Positions 1-4,474 of a stretch of DNA of 5,391 nucleotides are shown piece after piece. Within the stretch, counting starts at the first letter, position 1. Every line of letters starts with the position of its first letter. This DNA comes from an uncultured Ktedonobacteraceae bacterium. GTDB taxonomy: Bacteria > Chloroflexota > Ktedonobacteria > Ktedonobacterales > Ktedonobacteraceae. The stretch spans positions 1 to 5,391 of the forward strand of contig CATPCK010000339.1 in NCBI GenBank assembly GCA_955652655.1, in the 5' to 3' direction. The translations under genes and the position numbers were made by a program. The notes under the pieces were generated by a model. The model was not told the origin of the DNA and made no database searches. It saw only the letters and a program-made list of their open reading frames with translations.

Positions 1-1061
1 CAAGGATTCATGGAGGCCACCAGCATAAAATTGGCAGGATAGGTAATGGTTCCCTGGGCGCGTGATATGGTGACCACTTTGTCTTCCAAAGGCTGGCGCA
101 TGACTTCCAGGACGTTCTGCCCAAATTCGGGTAATTCGTCCAGGAAGAGTACGCCACGATGGGCAAGGCTGATTTCACCAGGACGAGGGATACGCCCTCC
201 GCCAACGAGTCCAGCGTGGCTAATGGTGTGATGCGGCGCGCGAAACGGGCGTTGCAGCACCAGGGGCATATCTGAGGGAAGCATGCCGCTTACGCTATAT
301 ATCTTGGTGACATCGAGCGATTCTTCGATGATCATGCGTGGGAGAATAGAAGGCATGGAACGAGCAAGCAGCGTCTTGCCAGATCCAGGAGGACCGCTCA
401 TCAAGATATTGTGCGCACCACTGGCAGCCACTTCTAAGGCTCGTTTGACATGTTCCTGTCCTCGCACCGCTGCCATATCCTGCCCATAGACGACCTGGTC
501 GATATTATCGAGGATACGTGGATCAGGGATGTATGGCTCGATCAGTTGCTCGCCGTTGAGGTGTGCGATCAGCTGTCCAAGCGTCTCTACGGGATAGATA
601 GACACGCCGCGGAGTAGAGATGCCTCCATGGCGTCCGCAGCCGGTACAAAGACAACGTTGACATGTTTCTCACAGGCGAGAGCAACCATGGGTAGAATGC
701 CATTGGTATGGCGCAGGCTGCCATCAAGGGATAGCTCTCCGAGGAAGAGACATTCATCAAGCGGGTTTATAGGGTTGATCTGTCCCGAGGCTAGCAAAAC
801 TCCGATGGCTATAGGAAGATCATAGGCAGGACCTTCTTTGCGCAGATCAGCTGGAGCCAGGTTGGCGGTGATACGTTTGTAGGGGAAGAGGCAACCGCAG
901 TTTTTAATTGCTGATCGTACTCTTTCTCTGGATTCGTTAATGGCGGCATCGGGGAGTCCGACGATGTTGAATGCCGCGAGTCCATTTGATAAATCTACCT
1001 CTACTTCGACAAGTGCCCCTTCCAGGCCAATTACCGCGCAGCTTTGTACCTTTGCCAACAT
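1..1061 (-). CDS. comM: ComM/YifB family Mg-chelatase-like AAA+ ATPase, 3' end cut by window
   Basis: Reading 1061 down to 1 gives 353 codons with no stop, starting MLAKVQSCAVIGLEG, the typical start of YifB/ComM proteins. Residues 1 to about 130 form the N-terminal S5-domain-2-like (ChlI) region, with NIVGLPDAAINESRERVRSA. The AAA+ Mg_chelatase domain follows: Walker A GPPGSGKT at 223-230, the family motif FRAPHHTIS at 273-281, GGGRIPRPGEISLAHRG at 287-303, and Walker B LFLDE at 305-309. The window ends at VASMNP, just before the usual Cys-rich motif. Family members are about 500 aa, so roughly 150 residues lie outside. In transformable bacteria ComM is a hexameric branch-migration helicase that helps integrate incoming DNA. 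Many non-competent bacteria also carry it, so competence cannot be concluded. The start is supported by a strong ribosome binding site. The family call is near certain; the in vivo role is inferred. Confidence 0.96.
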   Translation of the reverse strand, partial: MLAKVQSCAVIGLEGALVEVEVDLSNGLAAFNIVGLPDAAINESRERVRSAIKNCGCLFPYKRITANLAPADLRKEGPAYDLPIAIGVLLASGQINPINPLDECLFLGELSLDGSLRHTNGILPMVALACEKHVNVVFVPAADAMEASLLRGVSIYPVETLGQLIAHLNGEQLIEPYIPDPRILDNIDQVVYGQDMAAVRGQEHVKRALEVAASGAHNILMSGPPGSGKTLLARSMPSILPRMIIEESLDVTKIYSVSGMLPSDMPLVLQRPFRAPHHTISHAGLVGGGRIPRPGEISLAHRGVLFLDELPEFGQNVLEVMRQPLEDKVVTISRAQGTITYPANFMLVASMNP

Positions 1062-1069
1062 AGACCTTG

Positions 1070-1075
1070 ACCTCC
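1070..1075 (-). promoter_or_regulatory. Ribosome binding site of comM
   Basis: On the minus strand GGAGGT lies 8 bases before the ATG at 1061. This is close to the ideal Shine-Dalgarno sequence and spacing. It fixes the comM start and agrees with the conserved N-terminus of the family. Confidence 0.85.
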
Positions 1076-1094
1076 TCACCATATTTGCCCTGTC

Positions 1095-1123
1095 ATTATG
1101 CCTGAGTCAGGAGAAAATAGCAA
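1095..1123 (-). promoter_or_regulatory. Candidate sigma-70-type promoter of comM
   Basis: On the minus strand, TTGCTA (1118-1123; 4 of 6 matches to TTGACA) is separated by exactly 17 bases from CATAAT (1095-1100; 5 of 6 matches to TATAAT). Transcription would start near 1088, giving a leader of about 27 bases that includes the Shine-Dalgarno. The spacer holds the odd-centred palindrome CCTGAGTCAGG (1101-1111), which could be an operator. The call rests on consensus matching only. Confidence 0.5.
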
Positions 1124-1183
1124 TAGCTTATTTTTGGGGATTCTTCATTCTTGAGGTGACTTTTCAGGTTTCCCCTATCTTTG

Positions 1184-1220
1184 AATCCTCACTGCCTGCG
1201 GCAGTTCGCAAGGATTTTTT
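1184..1220 (+). terminator. Possible rho-independent terminator on the plus strand
   Basis: AATCCT (1184-1189) pairs with AGGATT (1211-1216) outside an inner stem ACTGCC/GGCAGT (1191-1196 and 1200-1205, loop TGC). A run of six T (1215-1220) overlaps the end of the outer stem. The right side carries an unpaired TCGCA, so the structure is imperfect. The orientation is odd because no plus-strand gene ends nearby: both flanking genes read leftward. It may block antisense transcription, be part of the adjacent repeat, or be chance. Confidence 0.25.
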
Positions 1221-1268
1221 GATGCTGTGAGCTTTGCTGCCGATGGCGGCAAAGCTCACAGCATCAAA
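1218..1268. repeat. 51-base near-perfect inverted repeat (24-base arms, 3-base loop)
   Basis: Left arm 1218-1241 (beginning TTTGATGCTGTGAGC) and right arm 1245-1268 (ending GCTCACAGCATCAAA) are reverse complements at 23 of 24 positions. The one exception, T1238 opposite G1248, would still pair as G-U in a plus-strand transcript. The loop is GAT. There is no T-run after the stem on either strand, so it is not a standard intrinsic terminator. It lies 122 bases beyond the stop of the transglycosylase gene, inside any read-through message from that gene. Possible roles are an mRNA 3' stabilising hairpin or a palindromic interspersed repeat. Confidence 0.85.
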
Positions 1269-1278
1269 TGGAGGGGCG
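1249..1278 (+). repeat. Direct repeat copy 1 (overlaps right arm of the hairpin)
   Basis: The thirty bases starting GCAAAGCTCACAGCATC match 1320-1349 at 26 positions by eye, without gaps. The core CAAATGGAGGG is identical in both. The repeat continues past the hairpin arm, so the duplicated unit is larger than the palindrome. Confidence 0.6.
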
Positions 1279-1319
1279 CTGCCAGGGTCTGGCATCTCAT
1301 CCGAGATTGAAGATTGACA

Positions 1320-1349
1320 GCAAAGTTCCCAGCACCAAATGGAGGGACG
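1320..1349 (+). repeat. Direct repeat copy 2
   Basis: This is the second copy, GCAAAGTTCCCAGCACC followed by the shared CAAATGGAGGG core, offset 71 bases from copy 1 and differing at four positions. It has no matching left arm next to it, so it is a half-copy of the hairpin unit. This suggests an old duplication or a degraded interspersed repeat. Confidence 0.6.
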
Positions 1350-1389
1350 AGCCCGCTGTGGGCGGCGAAAAACATGCACACAGAGTTGA

Positions 1390-2133
1390 TCAGCCCAGGA
1401 TGACGCGGATATAGTTGCGGGTTTCGGCGGGGAGGAAGTTGCGCCAGTTGGTTCCGCCTAACATGACGGCTCTTTGCACGGCTCCTGGACCAGCATTGTA
1501 TGCTGCGAGGGCTTTGGCGATATCACCACCAAATTGCCGAACATAGCTTGCCATGAGGCGAGAGGCCCCCTGGAGTGACTGAACAGGGTCCCAGGGGTTG
1601 ACGCCAAGCGATGACGCGGTTGCTGGCTCGAACTGCGCGATGCCAAGTGCGCCCGCGGGGGAGACAGCTGAGGGATTAAAGCCACTTTCCTGGTTGATCT
1701 GGCGCACAAATACGTTTGGTGAGAAACCTACGTTGAGAGCATCCTGCATGGCAAGGGAAACGAAGTGCTGGCGCGAGCCGCCAGGAACACCGGGACTACC
1801 AGAACCGCCAGTGCCTCCTCTGGAGCCTTTTCCCGGAATACAGACCTGCTGTCCGGGAAAAATAAGATTGGCGTTGGCAATGTGGTTGTAGGAGGCCAGA
1901 CGCTGCCAGGTCGTTCGATTGCGCATGGCAATGGCACTCAACGTGTCTCCGAACCTTACGCTGTATGTAGCGTCTCCCTTCGCACAAGGGGATTGAGCAA
2001 AGACTCCAAGCAGGCGCCCTCCCAGTGTAGTCCCGAGCAGCAGGATTACGAGTGTAAGCAGGATAATTATGTGTCTCGTAAACACGTTCACGCCCTGCCA
2101 TCGACGGAAAAATGGGGGAACTGACCATCGCAT
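1390..2133 (-). CDS. Secreted LysM and SLT-domain lytic transglycosylase
   Basis: This 247-residue protein probably cleaves the glycan strands of peptidoglycan between MurNAc and GlcNAc, leaving 1,6-anhydro ends, outside the membrane. A basic N-region (R10, R11, R20) precedes a hydrophobic stretch at about 22-46 ending VFA-QS, so it is either a signal peptide cut after A46 or a membrane anchor. A LysM domain (about 56-100, YSVRFGDTLSAIA to FPGQQVCIP) should bind peptidoglycan. C50 and C98 bracket it and could form a disulfide. A Gly/Ser-rich linker (about 101-121) leads to the SLT domain: likely catalytic E149 in QESGFNP, GALGIAQF at 161-168, AYNAGPGAV at 211-219, and LPAETRNYI at 234-242. 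All the main SLT motifs are present, so it looks active. It is transcribed away from the esterase operon, and no functional link to its neighbours is evident. Which of the several bacterial LysM-SLT proteins it corresponds to cannot be said. Confidence 0.93.
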   Translation of the reverse strand: MRWSVPPFFRRWQGVNVFTRHIIILLTLVILLLGTTLGGRLLGVFAQSPCAKGDATYSVRFGDTLSAIAMRNRTTWQRLASYNHIANANLIFPGQQVCIPGKGSRGGTGGSGSPGVPGGSRQHFVSLAMQDALNVGFSPNVFVRQINQESGFNPSAVSPAGALGIAQFEPATASSLGVNPWDPVQSLQGASRLMASYVRQFGGDIAKALAAYNAGPGAVQRAVMLGGTNWRNFLPAETRNYIRVILG

Positions 2134-2142
2134 TTCAGTACA

Positions 2143-2150
2143 TCCTTTCC
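2143..2150 (-). promoter_or_regulatory. Ribosome binding site of the lytic transglycosylase
   Basis: On the minus strand GGAAAGGA lies 9 bases before the ATG at 2133. It supports this start over any internal one, and the resulting N-terminus carries the expected export signal. I saw no convincing promoter for the gene upstream. Confidence 0.7.
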
Positions 2151-2175
2151 AAGAAACCTTGCCAGCGTATACAGG

Positions 2176-2274
2176 CTAGTGGACTGTCAAGCTTCAAGTT
2201 AGAGGCGTGAGCCTGGCGACCGCAAGGGTCGCCACTCTATGTCTCCTGGCACATGAACGGTGACTGTCCACTAG
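2176..2274. mobile_element. 99-base MITE-like element with 14-base terminal inverted repeats
   Basis: CTAGTGGACTGTCA (2176-2189) and TGACTGTCCACTAG (2261-2274) are inverted copies with one mismatch. Both ends carry CTAG, which could be a 4-base target duplication, or TA could be the duplicated target; palindromic CTAG makes these hard to tell apart. Inside is a perfect hairpin TGGCGACC-gcaag-GGTCGCCA (2214-2234). There is no coding capacity. A short element with terminal inverted repeats and no transposase fits a miniature inverted-repeat transposable element mobilised in trans, for example by an IS630/Tc1-like or IS5-like enzyme. The family assignment is inference. It ends 42 bases upstream of the transglycosylase start, so it may have displaced or supplied that gene's promoter. 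Confidence 0.5.
2214..2234. repeat. Perfect 8-bp hairpin with GCAAG loop
   Basis: TGGCGACC (2214-2221) and GGTCGCCA (2227-2234) are perfect inverted copies around GCAAG. From memory, hairpins of this sequence type recur between genes in some bacterial genomes. Here the hairpin forms the centre of the larger inverted-repeat element. Confidence 0.6.
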
Positions 2275-2374
2275 ATGCGAGCAAGGGTATCTCATGAACT
2301 GTCCTTTTCACCATGCTTTTACTGCCTACCTAACTACAGGTGATGGAGAAAAGGAAATTTTGTTTGCGGCATAG

Positions 2375-2412
2375 TCTGCATACTACTGTCCCTCTTTTAC
2401 AAGGTATGCAGA
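2375..2412. promoter_or_regulatory. 9-bp hyphenated palindrome, candidate operator or hairpin
   Basis: TCTGCATAC (2375-2383) and GTATGCAGA (2404-2412) are perfect inverted copies separated by 20 bases. Allowing a two-base AG bulge on the left, pairing extends three more bases (CAT/ATG). Half-site centres are 29 bases apart, close to three helical turns, which would suit two regulator units on one DNA face. It lies about 70 bases upstream of the candidate promoter -35 at 2482. There is no T-run after it, so it is not a terminator. Confidence 0.35.
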
Positions 2413-2481
2413 ATGGTGTATAAACATAGGACTATTATCCTTGAGGTTGGTAAAGAAATGCCGACCAGCCATAGACGCTGT

Positions 2482-2511
2482 TTGACATGATTATTAACCG
2501 CGTGATACGAT
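2482..2511 (+). promoter_or_regulatory. Candidate sigma-70-type promoter (extended -10) for the plus-strand operon
   Basis: A perfect -35 TTGACA (2482-2487) is followed after 18 bases by TACGAT (2506-2511; 4 of 6 to TATAAT), preceded by TG one base upstream (2503-2504), an extended -10. Transcription from here would give a leader of about 155 bases containing the CACGTG boxes. A second TTGACA at 2517-2522 has no -10 at good spacing. Consensus evidence only. Confidence 0.45.
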
Positions 2512-2586
2512 TTTGCTTGACAGCCGGGTTTACTTACCCATTGTCTTTATATTCCTGACAATGCTCCTCGATTACCCGGGATCATG

Positions 2587-2613
2587 TCACGTGATCAAGT
2601 GGACACGTGGTCA
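2587..2613. promoter_or_regulatory. Tandem CACGTG-centred boxes, candidate operator
   Basis: TCACGTGATCA (2587-2597) and ACACGTGGTCA (2603-2613) match at 9 of 11 positions. Each is centred on the palindrome CACGTG, with centres 16 bases apart. They end 14 bases before a perfect TATAAT, covering where a -35 and spacer would lie. Repressor or activator binding there would control the operon. The regulator is unknown and no regulator gene lies in the window. Confidence 0.4.
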
Positions 2614-2627
2614 ATGTAGCCTCGCAA

Positions 2628-2633
2628 TATAAT
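2628..2633 (+). promoter_or_regulatory. Perfect -10 TATAAT without a good -35
   Basis: TATAAT at 2628-2633 would set a start near 2640 and a leader of about 35 bases to the esterase ATG. At 16 to 18 bases upstream only CACGTG-type sequence is present. The nearest -35-like hexamer, TGGACA (2600-2605), is 22 bases away, which is too far. This pattern would suit an activator-dependent promoter using the tandem boxes, or it may be chance in an AT-rich stretch. Confidence 0.35.
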
Positions 2634-2674
2634 GAATTGGCTCATTAAGGGTCAAATGTGAGTGTTGAATAGTT

Positions 2675-3394
2675 ATGAATCGTGAGTATCATCGCTGGTA
2701 TAGTCCCTCCCTGGAGCGAGACATGGAGCTGCTGGTTTTTGGGCACGCCGGCGCTCGGGTGCTGGCTTTTCCGACTTCCATGGGCCGTTTCTTCCAATGG
2801 GAAGATTCGGGCATGATTGCCGCGCTTAGCGAACAGCTTGAAAACGGCGGGCTCCAGTTATTTTGCGTGGATAGCGTAGACAGCGAAAGCTGGTATGCCA
2901 AAGAGCGACCACCGGCCGAACGAGCATGGCGACACGTCCTGTACGACCGCTACCTGCTGAATGAGGTTCTACCGTTCACCTCGCAGTTGAACGCCAACCC
3001 ATTCCTGATCACCACGGGCGCCAGCTTTGGAGCTTACCACGCCGCCAATTTCGCCTTTCGCTATCCATACCTGGTTGATCGTATGATAGGTATAAGTGGC
3101 GTCTACGACATCAAAAAGTTCACTGGCGGTTATACTGACGATAACGTATATTTTAATAATCCAATGGACTTCTTGGAAAACGAGTATGACCCTGCGCGGC
3201 TGCAGGCAATACGGCATTTAGACATTATCCTTGTTATCGGCCGCGATGACGCCAACTATGAAAATAACGAGAGCTTTTCGAGCATCCTGTGGAGCAAGAA
3301 TATCTGGCATGCCTTGCGTATCTGGGATGGCTGGGGCCACGATTGGCCCTGGTGGCAGAAGATGATCAGCATGTATATCGGCGGTCACGATTGA
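2675..3394 (+). CDS. Alpha/beta-hydrolase-fold esterase (COG4947-like)
   Basis: This complete 239-residue protein is a probable cytoplasmic serine hydrolase of the esterase-D / COG4947 type; no signal peptide is seen. The nucleophile elbow is TGASFGAYHA with S117 in G-A-S-F-G. The likely acid is D191 or D192 in VIGRDD, after a core strand (LDIILVIG). The likely base is H222 in WGHDWPWW near the C-terminus. The early strand VLAFPTSMGRFFQWED (29-44) is typical of this small esterase group and could help form the oxyanion hole. The substrate is unknown. Its position as first gene, 16 bases before an ATP-grasp ligase, suggests it hydrolyses or transfers an ester or amide in the same pathway. No good Shine-Dalgarno precedes the ATG; the nearest purine-rich stretch, AAGGGT, lies about 22 bases upstream. 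I chose this start because the N-terminus resembles the family and the frame closes upstream. Confidence 0.85.
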   Translation: MNREYHRWYSPSLERDMELLVFGHAGARVLAFPTSMGRFFQWEDSGMIAALSEQLENGGLQLFCVDSVDSESWYAKERPPAERAWRHVLYDRYLLNEVLPFTSQLNANPFLITTGASFGAYHAANFAFRYPYLVDRMIGISGVYDIKKFTGGYTDDNVYFNNPMDFLENEYDPARLQAIRHLDIILVIGRDDANYENNESFSSILWSKNIWHALRIWDGWGHDWPWWQKMISMYIGGHD

Positions 3395-3396
3395 CC

Positions 3397-3404
3397 GGGG
3401 GAGA
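3397..3404 (+). promoter_or_regulatory. Ribosome binding site of the ATP-grasp gene
   Basis: GGGGGAGA lies 6 bases before the ATG at 3411, starting 2 bases after the esterase stop. It shows tight translational arrangement of the two genes and supports a shared message. Confidence 0.65.
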
Positions 3405-3410
3405 ATTAGT

Positions 3411-4388
3411 ATGACGTTGAAGATCGGCCTGCTTGTTGGACGGGAATGGTCCTTTCCACCCGCCTTCATCAATGAAGTTAACAGTCGCGACGAAGGCGTC
3501 ACTGCCGAGTTTGTCAAACTGGGCACTACGAGTATGGACGAACCATGCCCCTACGCGGTCCTGATCGACCGCATCTCACACGAAGTGCCATATTACCGCC
3601 TCTATCTTAAGTATGCCGTTCTGCAGGGTGCAACGGTGATCAATAATCCCTTCATGTGGACCGCCGACGATAAGTTCTTAGAGGCTGCGCTTGCCACAAA
3701 GCTGGGTGTCGCCAGCCCCAAGACAGTGGTTCTGCCCAACAAAGACTACATACCCGGCATTGTCCACGACGAGAGCCTGCGCAACCTGATCTACCCGCTG
3801 GACTGGCAGGGCGTGATTGATTATGCCGGCCTTCCCTGCGTCATCAAAGACGCGCTCGGTGGGGGCTGGAAGGATGTATTCATTTGCCATTCTTTAGATG
3901 AATTAATCCTTCACTATAACCAGTTTGGCCTGCGCACGGTCATTGTCCAGGAATTCATAGAATGGGAACAGTACATTCGCTGCATCAGCCTGGGTCAGGA
4001 AGAGGTGATGCCGATCAAGTATAATCCACATGAGCGCAAGTATTATGTTGAACACGAACATCTCAGCCCTGAACTTGGCCGTCGCGTCGTTGATGATACC
4101 CTGAAGCTTGTCCGCGCGCTGGGATACGATATGCTTTCTCTCGAGTGGGCCGTCCGCGACGGTATTCCCTATGCCATCGATTTTATGAACCCCGCGCCAG
4201 ACATGGATATTTACTCGCTGACACCCTTCTATTTCGAGTGGGTGGTCAAACACATGGCTGACATGGCTATTAGATTCGCGAAGCAACCACGTCCCCAGCG
4301 CCGCGACCTGCGATGGGATACCTTTTTTACAGCGAACCGTGATCGGAGTAATGAGCAATTAAACCCTGATGCATCAGCTACATCCTGA
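3411..4388 (+). CDS. RimK-like ATP-grasp carboxylate-amine ligase
   Basis: This complete 325-residue cytoplasmic protein should activate a carboxylate with ATP as an acylphosphate and join it to an amine or thiol. Residues 1 to about 80 are a pre-ATP-grasp Rossmann-like region (KIGLLVGREWSFPPAFI, then LIDRISHEVPYYR, then VINNPF). ADDKFLEAALATKLGV (85-100) follows, as in RimK/D-Ala ligase-type enzymes. PCVIKDALGGGWKDV (142-156) gives the ATP-binding lysine K146 and a Gly-rich loop, VIVQEFIEW (177-185) the hinge with E181, and LSLEWAVRDG (242-251) plus AIDFMNPAPDMD (255-266) the metal-binding acidic and Asn residues (E245, D257, N260). All the expected catalytic residues appear present. The C-terminal 35 residues are polar and probably disordered. 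The acceptor and donor are unknown. It overlaps no neighbour: the esterase is 16 bases upstream and a second ligase-like gene 86 bases downstream. Confidence 0.88.
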   Translation: MTLKIGLLVGREWSFPPAFINEVNSRDEGVTAEFVKLGTTSMDEPCPYAVLIDRISHEVPYYRLYLKYAVLQGATVINNPFMWTADDKFLEAALATKLGVASPKTVVLPNKDYIPGIVHDESLRNLIYPLDWQGVIDYAGLPCVIKDALGGGWKDVFICHSLDELILHYNQFGLRTVIVQEFIEWEQYIRCISLGQEEVMPIKYNPHERKYYVEHEHLSPELGRRVVDDTLKLVRALGYDMLSLEWAVRDGIPYAIDFMNPAPDMDIYSLTPFYFEWVVKHMADMAIRFAKQPRPQRRDLRWDTFFTANRDRSNEQLNPDASATS

Positions 4389-4425
4389 GCTGTAGTGAAC
4401 GTGATTTACATGGGGTACGATGCGC

Positions 4426-4448
4426 GGGGACCTGATACATCCGGCCCC
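4426..4448. repeat. Imperfect GC-rich hairpin between the two ligase genes
   Basis: GGGGaCCtGAT pairs with ATCcGGCCCC around a two-base loop, with one bulge and one mismatch. CTACACC and then TTTT (4455-4458) follow on the plus strand, so it could be a weak attenuator or an RNA processing site. Its GGGGCC/GGCCCC ends followed by CTACACC also resemble intergenic repeats seen in some bacterial genomes; that comparison is from memory. It sits in the 86-base gap and would be transcribed if all three genes share a message. Confidence 0.35.
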
Positions 4449-4463
4449 TACACCTTTTCTCCT

Positions 4464-4469
4464 GGAGGT
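4464..4469 (+). promoter_or_regulatory. Ribosome binding site of the CP-ATP-grasp-like gene
   Basis: GGAGGT lies 5 bases before the ATG at 4475. The sequence is strong and the spacing slightly short. It fixes the start of the third operon gene and suggests it is translated independently rather than by coupling. Confidence 0.8.
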
Positions 4470-4474
4470 ATAAC

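Larger units (their letters stand above)
1062..1389. other. Intergenic region with hairpins and a diverged direct repeat, no convincing gene
   Basis: This 328-base gap lies between two minus-strand genes. It contains the comM promoter and leader, a small hairpin followed by T6 (1184-1220), a 24-base-arm hairpin (1218-1268), and a second partial copy of the right arm plus its flank (1320-1349). A 71-codon minus-strand reading frame spans part of it (1164-1379). That frame has no ribosome binding site, matches no family I recognise, and runs through the hairpin, so I do not call it a gene. No clear terminator in the correct orientation was found for the transglycosylase gene that ends at 1390. 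Confidence 0.7.
2134..2674. other. Divergent intergenic region (541 bases) with a MITE-like element, palindromes and promoters
   Basis: No protein-coding frame here looks real. From left to right it holds the transglycosylase ribosome binding site, the 99-base inverted-repeat element (2176-2274), a 9-bp hyphenated palindrome (2375-2412), a sigma-70-like promoter (2482-2511), a tandem CACGTG box pair (2587-2613) and a TATAAT (2628-2633) just before the esterase start. I see nothing recognisable in 2275-2374. Its length and structure suggest a regulated start for the plus-strand operon. Confidence 0.7.

Noticed and set aside
1164..1379. 71-codon minus-strand reading frame between comM and the transglycosylase gene
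   Set aside because: No ribosome binding site, no recognisable family, and it runs through the long hairpin and both direct repeats, so it is most likely translated repeat sequence.
1765..2124. 119-codon plus-strand and 110-codon minus-strand frames inside the transglycosylase gene
   Set aside because: They overlap conserved LysM-coding sequence in another frame or strand and show no domain of their own.
2167..2190. Minus-strand promoter formed by TTGACA (2185-2190) and TATACG (2166-2171)
   Set aside because: The spacer is only 13 bases, too short for a normal sigma-70 promoter.
2517..2551. Second TTGACA with TTTATA downstream as an operon promoter
   Set aside because: The spacer of 23 bases is too long; the 2482-2511 pair is better placed.
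3903..4358. 151-codon minus-strand frame inside the ATP-grasp gene
   Set aside because: Fully covered by the well-supported ATP-grasp coding sequence; an antisense shadow.
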